Below are positions 17,324 to 25,084 of a stretch of DNA of 64,000 nucleotides, piece by piece. The DNA is taken from NCBI GenBank assembly GCA_016932735.1, contig JAFGCI010000008.1, positions 1-64,000 of the forward strand, read 5' to 3'. This DNA is from Candidatus Aenigmatarchaeota archaeon. GTDB taxonomy: Archaea > Aenigmatarchaeota > Aenigmatarchaeia > QMZP01 > QMZT01. The translations under genes and the position numbers were made by a program. Within the stretch, counting starts at the first letter, position 1. Each line of letters begins with the position of its first letter. Under the pieces are notes generated by a model, which was not told the origin of the DNA, did no database searches, and saw only the letters and a list, made by a program, of their open reading frames with translations.

Positions 17324-17704
17324 TCAGAAATACTCTTTTCTTCTCCAGCGCCTTAGTTCTTTTCTGTCGGGAGCAAGCTCGAGATATGTGGCGTCCTTAG
17401 GGTATTTCCCGACAAAAAGGAACGCGTCCTTATCTTTTAGGACTGAAAGATATCCGTAAACCATCCCCTGACCTTCAAGGGTCTCAACGGTCGTCCACGG
17501 GTTGAAGACGGTTCTCAGACTCTTCATGGCCTCTTTTTTTCTTTCCGGGAATTTCGAGAAGAGGAATTCCTTCATAAGATTGTCAATGTAGAGATAGTCC
17601 CGATATGTTTCCGGATTGTCTGAAAGGACCGAATAAAGGTCAACGGTATTATCCGGCGTGATTTTCCCCTTCATATTCTCTGATACCACGACTCCCATTT
17701 TCAT
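17324..17704 (-). CDS. Hypothetical protein
   Basis: 126 residues from the ATG at 17704 (a GTG at 17713 is also possible). Soluble, with helical segments (YLYIDNLMKEFLFSKFPERKKEAMKSLRTVF) and a basic C-terminus (RKELRRWRRKEYF). No recognised motif. Codon use resembles the neighbouring housekeeping genes, which supports it being a real gene. It lies on the same strand as the DEAD-box helicase. Confidence 0.6.
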   Translation of the reverse strand: MKMGVVVSENMKGKITPDNTVDLYSVLSDNPETYRDYLYIDNLMKEFLFSKFPERKKEAMKSLRTVFNPWTTVETLEGQGMVYGYLSVLKDKDAFLFVGKYPKDATYLELAPDRKELRRWRRKEYF

Positions 17705-17806
17705 GATGTCCACTATCTTGTTACCTGTCAGTAAATTATTTAAGCTGATTCAGGCGTGTTTTATAGAACCAGATAATCCGTTCACTTTAGGATTTATAAG
17801 CCGGAT

Positions 17807-19048
17807 TTAGCGCGATCTTCTTTGATCGCTTCTTCCGCCTCTTCTTGGCGGTCCTCTGGAGCCTCCTCTGGGAGGTCCCCTTGAAAATCCGCCTCTCCTG
17901 AAATTGTCTCTTTTTTTCTCGGGAATCTTTATCTTCGGGGCGAAAGGCTTCTCCATCTTCTCGATATTGAAAGTATAATGTTCCCTTAGGATTCTCGAGA
18001 AATTGTCATAGTCCTCATGCGCCAGAAGATTGACGACCTTTCCCTCTTCACCGGCCCTCGCGGTCCTTCCTATCCTGTGTACATAATCCTTAGGCTGCGC
18101 AGGTATCTCGTAATTGTATATGTGTGACACGTTCTCAATGTGAAGGCCTCTTGCAGCGACGTCTGTGCAGACGAGTATCTGCACTTTGGTCTTCTTGAAC
18201 ATGTCCATCGTCTTCAGCCTCTTTTCCTGCGACAATCCGCCATGGATTGGAATCGCATCAAGGCCGTTAGCGCTCAGCGTCTCGACGACAAAGTCTGTCG
18301 TATGCCTCGTATTGCAGAATACCATTATAAGTCCGGATTTTTCTGATTTAAGAAGATGAACCAGAAGCGAGAGCTTCATGTTCCTGTCGACATCATAATA
18401 CATCTGTTTCAGTTTGGAAGGGTCGACGTATTTGACGGCCGAAACTTCCTTCGGATGGTCAAGATACCTGTCTGCAAGCCCCTTTATATCGGATGATATC
18501 GTAGCTGAAAAGAAAAGCGTCTGTCTCTTCTTCGGGCAGAGGCTGATAATCTTTTCGACATCGTCAATGAAACCCATGTCAAGCATCCTGTCAGCTTCAT
18601 CCAAGACAAGGACTTTGATGTGCATAAAGTTGATTGTCCTCCTGCTGACATGGTCGAGTATCCTTCCCGGAGTCCCGACTACGACATCAGCCGTCTTTAA
18701 AGCATCTATCTGGGGGACTATCGATACTCCTCCGTAGATGGCAGCGACCCTTAGCTGCTTCATGCTCGACATTATTATAAGGGAATCTTTTACCTGCTCG
18801 GCCAGCTCTCTGGTAGGCGTCATTACGAGTGCCTGAATACCCTTTCCGGGCTCAGCCTTCTCTACGATGCCGCAGCCGAAAGCAAGGGTCTTCCCCGAGC
18901 CTGTCGCTGATTCTCCTATGACATCCTTTCCCTTCATTATCCAGGGAATGGAATCTTCCTGTATTTTTGTGGGCACAGTGTAGCCCATTCTCTTTGTTAT
19001 CGCGCCGAGAAGCGCGTTGCTTAATCCAAAATCGTTAAATGTTGTCAT
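17807..19048 (-). CDS. DEAD-box RNA helicase
   Basis: 413 residues with all helicase motifs in order: Q motif (FNDFGLSNALL ... GYTVPTKIQ), I (SATGSGKT), Ia (PTRELAEQ), GG, Ib (TPGR), II (DEAD), III (SAT), IV (LIMVFCNTRHT), V (TDVAARGLHI), VI (HRIGRTAR). An Arg/Gly-rich tail (RRGGFSRGPPRGGSRGPPRRG) follows, probably for non-specific RNA binding. It remodels RNA in ribosome assembly or decay; the exact role cannot be told. The tail is rarer in archaeal than in eukaryotic DEAD proteins. Confidence 0.93.
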   Translation of the reverse strand: MTTFNDFGLSNALLGAITKRMGYTVPTKIQEDSIPWIMKGKDVIGESATGSGKTLAFGCGIVEKAEPGKGIQALVMTPTRELAEQVKDSLIIMSSMKQLRVAAIYGGVSIVPQIDALKTADVVVGTPGRILDHVSRRTINFMHIKVLVLDEADRMLDMGFIDDVEKIISLCPKKRQTLFFSATISSDIKGLADRYLDHPKEVSAVKYVDPSKLKQMYYDVDRNMKLSLLVHLLKSEKSGLIMVFCNTRHTTDFVVETLSANGLDAIPIHGGLSQEKRLKTMDMFKKTKVQILVCTDVAARGLHIENVSHIYNYEIPAQPKDYVHRIGRTARAGEEGKVVNLLAHEDYDNFSRILREHYTFNIEKMEKPFAPKIKIPEKKRDNFRRGGFSRGPPRGGSRGPPRRGGRSDQRRSR

Positions 19049-19214
19049 ATTTACCTGCCTTTAGTACATAATGAGAAAAAATCCATGTTCTCTCTCTTAA
19101 TAATGTTTATATTGCTGGTGATATATAACCGCATAGAGTTTTAAGCTTTCATGCAGACTTTGGAGTTTCCGGAATCTTTTTAAGAATCACCAGGAACTAT
19201 CATCGGGTGATATT

Positions 19215-19403
19215 ATGCCTTTTATTAAGATAGAGATGTGGGAAGGCCGGGACGCCGAAACAAAGGGGAAGCTCATTGAAAATGTTTCCAAAGCTGTCTC
19301 TGAGTCTCTGAACATTCCGATGGAATGGATTACGGTCTGCATAGATGAAACACCGAAAGAGAATTGGGGAATCAAGGGCGAGCATGCTTCAAAAAAGTAC
19401 TAA
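19215..19403 (+). CDS. 4-oxalocrotonate tautomerase family protein
   Basis: 62 residues, the usual size of the family. Pro2 (MPFIKIEMWEGR), which becomes the N-terminal catalytic proline after Met removal, is present, followed by the family's helix (TKGKLIENVSKAVSESLNIP) and strand (WITVCIDETPKENWGIKGE). These enzymes tautomerise small keto-acids as hexamers. The substrate is unknown, and no aromatic-degradation genes lie nearby. Confidence 0.85.
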   Translation: MPFIKIEMWEGRDAETKGKLIENVSKAVSESLNIPMEWITVCIDETPKENWGIKGEHASKKY

Positions 19404-19443
19404 AAATATCATGCTTAAAAATCCTTGAATTATTTTTTTATGC

Positions 19444-20736
19444 ATGGAGCCGAAGAACTTTCTTTTCATGAGCCTCGACAACCTCTGCGGGGACCTCGCA
19501 TGGCAGATACAGATGGAAGGCCATAGCGTAAAATATTATGTCGAAAATCCCAAGGAGAGGGATGTCGCAAGCGGTTTTTTTCCTCTTATAACCAGCTGGA
19601 AGGAAGAGCTGGGATGGGCGGACGTGATTGTTTTTGATGATGTCCTCGGTCAGGGAAAGATTGCAGAGAAGCTCAGGAAGAAAGGCCATCTAGTCGTCGG
19701 CGGAACTGCATATACAGACCGCCTCGAGGATGACCGCGCATTCGGCCAGACGGAGCTGAAGAAAGTCGGAGTCTCAATAATCCCGCATATGAATTTCACT
19801 TCATTCGAAGAAGCTATTGATTATGTAAAAGAGCATCCTCACAAATATGTGATAAAGCCGAGCGGGGAAGCCCAGAACCTGAAAGGCCTTCTTTACATCG
19901 GAGAGGAAGATGACGGCAGGGATGTAATACAGGTCCTTAAGGATTATAACAAGGCGTGGGCGAAAAAGATACCATCATTTCAGCTTCAGAAAAGGATTTC
20001 AGGAGTGGAGGTTGCCGTCGGGGCTTTCTTCAACGGGAACGAATTCGTCTATCCGATAAACGTCAACTTCGAGCACAAAAAACTTTTCCCGGGAAACCTC
20101 GGCCCGTCGACAGGAGAGATGGGAACCGCAATGTTCTGGTCAGGCCCTAACAAGATATTCAACCAGACACTGAAGAGAATGGAGCCGAAGCTTGCGGAAG
20201 AGAAATATGTCGGCTATATAGATATTAACTGCATCGTTAATGGCCACGGGATTTATCCGCTCGAATGGACTTCAAGATTCGGCTACCCAACAATACATAT
20301 ACAGCAGGAAGGCATGATAACTCCAATAGGCGAATTCCTCTACGACCTCGCGTCAGGAACTGCAAAAAGATTCAAAGTCAAGCCCGGATTCCAGATCGGC
20401 GTCAGGCTCGTCGTTCCGCCGTTCCCATTCAAGGACAAGGAAACTTTCGAGGTCAAGTCAAAGGATTCCGTCATACATTTCAATAAGCCTCTTTTCGACG
20501 GCATCCACATAGAGGATGTGAAGCTTGTCAACGGGGAGTGGGTGGTCACCGGAAACTCAGGAGTCGTTCTTGTCGTTGTCGGAACCGGCTATACAATGAA
20601 GCAGGCGCAGACTCAGGCCTACAACAGGATAAAGAACATAAGCATACCGCATATGTATTACAGGTATGACATCGGCGACAGGTGGTTTGAGGACAGCGAC
20701 AAGCTCCATAACTGGGGCTACTTAAGAGAATCATGA
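19444..20736 (+). CDS. Phosphoribosylamine-glycine ligase-like ATP-grasp enzyme
   Basis: 430 residues. Layout follows GAR synthetase (PurD): an N-terminal domain (FLFMSLDNLCGDLAWQIQMEGHSVKYYVENP), a middle part with the ATP-grasp entry (DDRAFGQTELKKVGVSIIP, KYVIKPSGEAQNLKGLLYIG), then GVEVAVGAFFNGNEFV ... NLGPSTGEMGT and a C-terminal barrel. Several positions differ from classical PurD and no other pur genes are present, so it may join another amine and carboxylate. It runs convergently into the RimK-like gene, stop to stop with one base between. Confidence 0.8.
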   Translation: MEPKNFLFMSLDNLCGDLAWQIQMEGHSVKYYVENPKERDVASGFFPLITSWKEELGWADVIVFDDVLGQGKIAEKLRKKGHLVVGGTAYTDRLEDDRAFGQTELKKVGVSIIPHMNFTSFEEAIDYVKEHPHKYVIKPSGEAQNLKGLLYIGEEDDGRDVIQVLKDYNKAWAKKIPSFQLQKRISGVEVAVGAFFNGNEFVYPINVNFEHKKLFPGNLGPSTGEMGTAMFWSGPNKIFNQTLKRMEPKLAEEKYVGYIDINCIVNGHGIYPLEWTSRFGYPTIHIQQEGMITPIGEFLYDLASGTAKRFKVKPGFQIGVRLVVPPFPFKDKETFEVKSKDSVIHFNKPLFDGIHIEDVKLVNGEWVVTGNSGVVLVVVGTGYTMKQAQTQAYNRIKNISIPHMYYRYDIGDRWFEDSDKLHNWGYLRES

Positions 20737-20737
20737 T

Positions 20738-21640
20738 TCATTTTATTCTTCCTTTCAGGCGCACCTGAAGAAAATTGAATATCTCCTGAGGGATGTTCAG
20801 GCCTGTCGCCTTTTCGAGTCCCTTGAAGCCGGGGTTCGAATTGACTTCGCATACCTTGTATCCGTTCTTGTCGAAAAGTATGTCAACTCCCGCAAGCTCA
20901 AGACCGACAATCCTTGAGGATTCGACTGCAAGCCACTCCAGCTCAGGATTGAGCGGATAGTTCTCAACCTTCCCTCCGCTCGAGAAGTTAGCTTTGAACT
21001 TGTCTCCACGGGATGTGCGAAGCATTGCCCCTATCGCCCTTCCTCCTAAAACATAAACACGTATGTCCTTCCCGCGGCTTTCCGATATGAACTCCTGTAT
21101 AATGATATTGTTCTCGCCGTTTGCCGTTTTGGATATCAATTTTGTTATGTCCTCAAGGCTGTTCTTAGTCTCGCAGAGGACGACGCCTTTGCCCTGTGAG
21201 CCTGAAATCGTTTTCAGTATAACGGGAAATTTGAATTCCTTCTGGACAAATCGCGTGCTTATGGGGAACTTTGCAAGTATTGTCTTTGGTATCGGTATGT
21301 TCGCTTCGGAAAGTTTCTGTATCGTCTGAAGCTTGTCCTTTGCATTCGATATACCTGTATCGTCGTTGAGGACAAACACACCCTTCCTCTGCAGATACCT
21401 TATAAGCATGAGCGCAAAATATGTGGTCCCGCTTCCCATTCTCGGCAGGAGGCAGTCCGGAAGCTCCACTGGCCTGTGCTTGTAAAGTATTGAATTGGGT
21501 TCCTGCATTGGTTCGACTATCTCAAAATCCTCAGGGACAACTGTTTTCAGTTCTATCCCCATCTTCTCAGCTTCCTCAATGAACCGTCTCTGAGGATAGA
21601 ACCTGCAGTTCTTCTTCTTCGTCAGAATCCATAATTTCAT
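20738..21640 (-). CDS. RimK-type ATP-grasp ligase
   Basis: 300 residues. Similar to RimK/LysX/CofF-type enzymes: ATP-grasp loop SGSQGKGVVLCE, IIIQEFI, an Arg-rich stretch DIRVYVLGGRAIGAMLR, and the metal-binding end VDILFDKNGYKVCEVNSNPGFKGLEKATG. Members add amino acids such as glutamate to proteins (S6) or small carriers, or ligate cofactors. The substrate cannot be assigned. It lies opposite the PurD-like ATP-grasp gene; the pairing may be accidental. Confidence 0.85.
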   Translation of the reverse strand: MKLWILTKKKNCRFYPQRRFIEEAEKMGIELKTVVPEDFEIVEPMQEPNSILYKHRPVELPDCLLPRMGSGTTYFALMLIRYLQRKGVFVLNDDTGISNAKDKLQTIQKLSEANIPIPKTILAKFPISTRFVQKEFKFPVILKTISGSQGKGVVLCETKNSLEDITKLISKTANGENNIIIQEFISESRGKDIRVYVLGGRAIGAMLRTSRGDKFKANFSSGGKVENYPLNPELEWLAVESSRIVGLELAGVDILFDKNGYKVCEVNSNPGFKGLEKATGLNIPQEIFNFLQVRLKGRIK

Positions 21641-21722
21641 AAGCAGTATTATATGTGCGTTTTATTTAAAAAGTGATTATTATCCATGTTCCAATATAAG
21701 GTGTGTGCGATTAATATCTATT

Positions 21723-22121
21723 ATGGCCTACAAGCTCTTCTTCTGGGACTTGGATCCGGAATCAATTTACAGTTATCTTTCTTTAGAATATGTCTATTAT
21801 GGATTGTTTGCCGTCTTTTGCGTGTTTCTGTTTTATTATATAATCAAGCAAAAAGGACTTATCAAAGAAATAAAAGTTTACATGAAAAGCCACTATCCAA
21901 AAAAATTCGAAGATCTGGATTTGCATGTCCCTGTGATGGGAGGACGTATGACCCATAGGAGACATTTCATGATATCCGCCATAGAAAGGGATTCAAAACT
22001 CCTTCCGCATGATATGTTCCTTGATAAGAAATACATGGAATATAAGAGACTTAACATGCGGTTTATAGTGTTAATGATATTCTTTTTCGGATTAGTCATG
22101 TCTAGATGGTTCCTTTTCTGA
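21723..22121 (+). CDS. Two-helix membrane protein
   Basis: 132 residues from the ATG at 21723. One helix lies at about 19-40 (VYYGLFAVFCVFLFYYIIKQ) and another at the C-terminus (MRFIVLMIFFFGLVMSRWFLF), enclosing a basic cytoplasmic or extracellular domain (GGRMTHRRHFMISAIERDSKLL). No family recognised. It is on its own strand between the RimK-like and the methyltransferase genes. Confidence 0.6.
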   Translation: MAYKLFFWDLDPESIYSYLSLEYVYYGLFAVFCVFLFYYIIKQKGLIKEIKVYMKSHYPKKFEDLDLHVPVMGGRMTHRRHFMISAIERDSKLLPHDMFLDKKYMEYKRLNMRFIVLMIFFFGLVMSRWFLF

Positions 22122-22136
22122 TTTCACTTCCCAAAA

Positions 22137-22994
22137 TTATTTTTTCCCTTCAACAAGATAATAATCTCCCATTTCCACTTCCTCTTTTACAGAATCAACA
22201 CGCTCGACTTCTGGCCTGAAACCTGCTACAGTCATGATAGCAGCGACCTCATCCGGATTAAAATATCTTCTGACAAGATCTCCGTATCCAGAATATGTAT
22301 TTTCAAAAACTATGAAATTTCCCCCTTTTGATAGCAATCTCCAGAACTCCTTAAAGACTGGAACCATCTCATCCATATAATTTGTTCCCCAGAAACATCC
22401 AATGGTGTTAAAATGACCATCTTCAAAGAAATCCATTCTCTTCCCCTTTGGTATTTTATTTACATCAAAAAGTATTCTTGTTCTCTCGGGCCTTGGATAT
22501 CTTTCAAGCATCGCTCTTGAATAATCAAAAGCAACAACTTCTTCGATTTCCGGTGAATCGTTGAAATATGTATTGAACCCACACATAGCTTCAAGTACTC
22601 TTCCCCTGGCATGAGATGTTATCAGCTTTGTTTTTTCTCTTTTATTATAGCCTCCGATGTCGGTCGGAAGCTGTTCTGCCGTACTTTTCCATTTCTCCCT
22701 GTCAGTTTTCTCATTATAATTTTTTATCATAAACTGCTGCATTCTTTGATAAATTCTTCTTGAAAGTTTTGCATCGCCATTTTGAATTGCCTGCCCAAGC
22801 TCAAAAAAAAGTCTATAACCTTCTGAACGCATACTCGGAAAAGTAAATTCGCTTTTACCCTTAGTTATTTCTTTCCATAATATCTTTTTTGGGTCGGTAT
22901 CCTCTTCAAGCAGAAAAGGAGAACCTATGGAAATTCCTCCATTGTATACCCTTTTTCTTTCAACAGTTCTTCTTACATAGACAGGTCTGACCAT
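22137..22994 (-). CDS. SAM-dependent methyltransferase-like protein
   Basis: 285 residues. The C-terminal half has the class I Rossmann pattern: motif I region RGRVLEAMCGFNTYFND, an acidic strand end VVAFDYSRAMLERYP, motif IV FNTIGCFWGTNYMDEMVPVFKEFWRLLSKGGNFIVFENTYSG. The glycine-rich loop is degenerate (EAMCGFNT in place of GxGxG), so activity is not certain. The N-terminal 110 residues are helical and unassigned. Base composition is more AT-rich than that of the neighbouring helicase and ATP-grasp genes. Confidence 0.68.
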   Translation of the reverse strand: MVRPVYVRRTVERKRVYNGGISIGSPFLLEEDTDPKKILWKEITKGKSEFTFPSMRSEGYRLFFELGQAIQNGDAKLSRRIYQRMQQFMIKNYNEKTDREKWKSTAEQLPTDIGGYNKREKTKLITSHARGRVLEAMCGFNTYFNDSPEIEEVVAFDYSRAMLERYPRPERTRILFDVNKIPKGKRMDFFEDGHFNTIGCFWGTNYMDEMVPVFKEFWRLLSKGGNFIVFENTYSGYGDLVRRYFNPDEVAAIMTVAGFRPEVERVDSVKEEVEMGDYYLVEGKK

Positions 22995-23120
22995 TATTCA
23001 TAGATATGTTTATCACTTTTAAGTGTTCACTGTTCATCCGCTCTCACAACCCTTTTAATTCCTGAAGGTTTAGATATGATTCCTGGCATAAGAATTAGGG
23101 AATGGCCAGGAAAATATAGT

Positions 23121-23128
23121 GAAAGACG
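23121..23128. repeat. Target-site duplication, left copy
   Basis: GAAAGACG directly precedes the left terminal inverted repeat. An identical copy follows the right repeat at 25041-25048. Eight base pairs is the usual duplication length for IS6-family elements. Confidence 0.85.
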
Positions 23129-23151
23129 TGAGCTGTTAGGTTTTCTGGATA
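23129..23151 (+). repeat. Left terminal inverted repeat
   Basis: Begins TGAGCTGTTAGGTTTTC and is the exact reverse complement of 25018-25040 over 23 bp; beyond that the similarity decays (GATTA against GATTG with one shift). Confidence 0.9.
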
Positions 23152-23194
23152 CGATTAAGTTAGTTTAACGGCTAATTGACTCGGAGGTGGGTTA

Positions 23195-23884
23195 ATGAGA
23201 TATTTAAGCAACATTTACGAAAAATACCATAAGGGGATTATTATAGGGGCGAAAATAGGGTTAATTTTAGGATTTCTGGCTATAATAATATTGGTCATTA
23301 CGAATGTTAATGGGGAAGAAAGGATAATAACATCATTTACTTGTAAATCATTAATATCCAATGGGAATGTCGATTTCTACAACCTTTCGCAATACCCTAA
23401 TTATAAAAATTATGAAGAAGCGGCCTTTGAATGTGATATTATCTTTGTAAAGAAAAATAATGAAACCTACAAGAATTGTTCTTTTCATTTTTCTGGTGGC
23501 GGTTATGATGAAGACGACCCAATCAATGAAACATTAATGGAATTATTTAATAATGGGGAAAATGCTTATGATGATTGGGGATTTGAATATGAATTTATCA
23601 AATATGCAAAAGGCAATTTTAACGGAATTTTCACTTTAATTTGTGATGGAGAGGAAATAGATAAGGTCGATATAAACCTAGAACTCATTGAACGACCAAA
23701 AGAAGATAAATCGGTTTTCTGGACAGCACAAATAGCTCTTATTCTGGCTATATTTGGTATAGCAACATCGGTTTACCAAGGTAAATTAATTGAAAAACTC
23801 GAAGAAAAAAAATTATTTTGGCTACCATTAGTAATTTTTATTATTATATTTCTGGTGTGGCTCTATTTTGTTCTTATTGCATAA
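23195..23884 (+). CDS. Membrane protein carried by the insertion sequence
   Basis: 229 residues behind a strong SD (GGAGGTGGGTTA-ATG). Helix 1 (about 15-38, IIIGAKIGLILGFLAIIILVI), an acidic Cys-containing outer domain of about 125 residues, then two helices (about 172-192 and 207-227). No family recognised. It lies wholly between the inverted repeats, so it is a passenger, or was captured. Its 3' end overlaps the convergent transposase gene by 11 bp. It may help maintain or protect the element, but nothing in the sequence shows how. Confidence 0.7.
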   Translation: MRYLSNIYEKYHKGIIIGAKIGLILGFLAIIILVITNVNGEERIITSFTCKSLISNGNVDFYNLSQYPNYKNYEEAAFECDIIFVKKNNETYKNCSFHFSGGGYDEDDPINETLMELFNNGENAYDDWGFEYEFIKYAKGNFNGIFTLICDGEEIDKVDINLELIERPKEDKSVFWTAQIALILAIFGIATSVYQGKLIEKLEEKKLFWLPLVIFIIIFLVWLYFVLIA

Positions 23885-24737
23885 TAGCTGACAATCTTAT
23901 CAAATCCAGCCATCTATTTTCGCCTAAATTCAGACTCTGACCAGCCAACTCGCAGGGAACCTTCGCAGTAGTGCTATGCTTCTCTATGTAATTGTGCTGT
24001 AAGATAATACCAGCCATTAAGATAGGAGCTGACCAAAGAGCCTTAAAACCTCTGAAATCATTAACCCTGTCTTTGACCTTCATAAAGACTGTTTCAATCC
24101 TTACATTGTGTTTTTTGGTCTTTGAGTAATTGACTACTGAATGAGCCACTTTGTCTTTAAGGAATCGGCTGTAAAAGACCTTCTTAAAAGCCTTCGGATA
24201 AAAGGGCAAAGCGTCAGTCTGAATGTAATAGGGCTTTTTGGTGGCTTTAATCCTTTTCATAAACTCGGTTGCATCGGCTAAATTCTGCGATTTATTCGAG
24301 TACAAGGTCGCATTGATGAACCTTGTATCCCAATCAACACAACACCAGAATATGTCTTTTCTGTTCTCACAATCCACTTCGGTCTCATCAGCATACATCT
24401 TACCGCTTAATTGTGGCTTGATTTTCTGCACGAATTTCTGGACTTTTAAGACGTATTTCCTGACCCAATCCAATATGGTTACATGGCTTACTTTGATGCC
24501 AAAATGCCTTCTTAACTGGTTCCTCATCTTTCGGCTTGAAAGATTGGACAGATACATATCAACGCACATTGTGATAATCTCTTCTTTATTGTGCATATGC
24601 CAGAATCCTAAATCAACTATGAAAGTATGACCGCAATTATTGCACTTCATTCTCTGCTGTTTGCCTCTTTTCTTAGTGTAATTGAACCCTCTTTTGACGG
24701 TTGCGGTTCCCTTACAGCACGGGCATTTTGCGTTCAT
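23874..24737 (-). CDS. DDE transposase, IS6/IS240-like
   Basis: 287 residues. An N-terminal zinc ribbon (CPCC at 5-8, CNNC at 32-35) is followed by a helix-turn-helix-like region (FGIKVSHVTILDWVRKYV) and a DDE catalytic core: Asp117 in MYADETEVD, Asp175 in YIQTDALPFYPKAF and Glu215 in NVRIETVFMKVKDRVNDFRGFK. It cuts and joins the element's ends. The frame is intact. It is divergent from the AbrB-like gene; the shared 103-bp promoter region carries repeated GATACC motifs. Confidence 0.9.
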   Translation of the reverse strand: MNAKCPCCKGTATVKRGFNYTKKRGKQQRMKCNNCGHTFIVDLGFWHMHNKEEIITMCVDMYLSNLSSRKMRNQLRRHFGIKVSHVTILDWVRKYVLKVQKFVQKIKPQLSGKMYADETEVDCENRKDIFWCCVDWDTRFINATLYSNKSQNLADATEFMKRIKATKKPYYIQTDALPFYPKAFKKVFYSRFLKDKVAHSVVNYSKTKKHNVRIETVFMKVKDRVNDFRGFKALWSAPILMAGIILQHNYIEKHSTTAKVPCELAGQSLNLGENRWLDLIRLSAIMQ

Positions 24738-24748
24738 TTAATCACCTA

Positions 24749-24833
24749 TTAGATACCTAATTATAATTAGATACCTAACAATATAAAGGTATCGGTTAGA
24801 TACCGAAAAGTATATAAAGCTTTCGATACCTAA
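24749..24833. promoter_or_regulatory. GATACC iterons between transposase and AbrB-like gene
   Basis: Four direct GATACC motifs start at 24752, 24770, 24799 and 24825. The first two lie in identical TTAGATACCTAA units, and an inverted GGTATC at 24788 makes a palindrome with the third. A TATA box for the AbrB-like gene (TATATAAA, 24811-24818) lies between the last two, about 25 nt before the ATG. Binding by the AbrB-like protein would let the element control its own transposase; this is inferred. Confidence 0.6.
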
Positions 24834-24840
24834 TATACTT

Positions 24841-25002
24841 ATGAAGCTCCAAAGTCACATAAGCAGGGAATACAAGGGAACCAAATACGAGAAATACTGG
24901 ATAGTCATACCCAACAAAATGGTTGAAAAACTGAAGTGGAAAACAGGTGAGGAGCTTGAGGCGGAGGTCAAGAACGGAAAGCTTGTGATTGAGAAAGATT
25001 AA
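24841..25002 (+). CDS. AbrB/MazE-like DNA-binding protein of the insertion sequence
   Basis: 53 residues. The pattern YWIVIPNKMVEKLKWKTGEELEAEVKNGKLVIEK is the swapped-hairpin AbrB/SpoVT fold found in archaeal antitoxins and regulators. It is divergent from the transposase and inside the inverted repeats. TATA-to-ATG spacing indicates a leaderless mRNA. Probably a repressor acting on the GATACC repeats; no toxin partner is recognisable unless the membrane passenger serves as one. Confidence 0.75.
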   Translation: MKLQSHISREYKGTKYEKYWIVIPNKMVEKLKWKTGEELEAEVKNGKLVIEKD

Positions 25003-25017
25003 TTTTTTTTCAATCAA

Positions 25018-25040
25018 TATCCAGAAAACCTAACAGCTCA
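25018..25040 (-). repeat. Right terminal inverted repeat
   Basis: Exact reverse complement of 23129-23151, starting 15 bp after the AbrB-like stop codon and followed at once by the right copy of the GAAAGACG duplication. Confidence 0.9.
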
Positions 25041-25048
25041 GAAAGACG
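25041..25048. repeat. Target-site duplication, right copy
   Basis: GAAAGACG, identical to 23121-23128 at the other end of the insertion sequence. Confidence 0.85.
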
Positions 25049-25084
25049 TAATTCTAATAAGTTATGCCTTCCACTATAAATTGT

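Larger units (their letters stand above)
23129..25040. mobile_element. Complete IS6/IS240-like insertion sequence with passenger genes
   Basis: 1,912 bp. The ends are perfect 23-bp inverted repeats: 23129-23151, beginning TGAGCTGTTAGGTTTTC, and 25018-25040, ending CCTAACAGCTCA. They are flanked by 8-bp direct repeats GAAAGACG. Inside are a membrane protein gene (+), a DDE transposase gene (-) whose stop region overlaps it by 11 bp, and a small AbrB-like gene (+). The intact ends, matching duplications and full-length transposase indicate a recent insertion. It lies 24 bp upstream of the open frame of dinB. The family is inferred from the transposase and the duplication length. Confidence 0.9.

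Noticed and set aside
23076-23128. Short frame interrupted by the insertion sequence (MIPGIRIREWPGK)
   Set aside because: Rejoining across the element gives only about 27 codons without an SD or recognisable motif, overlapping dinB.
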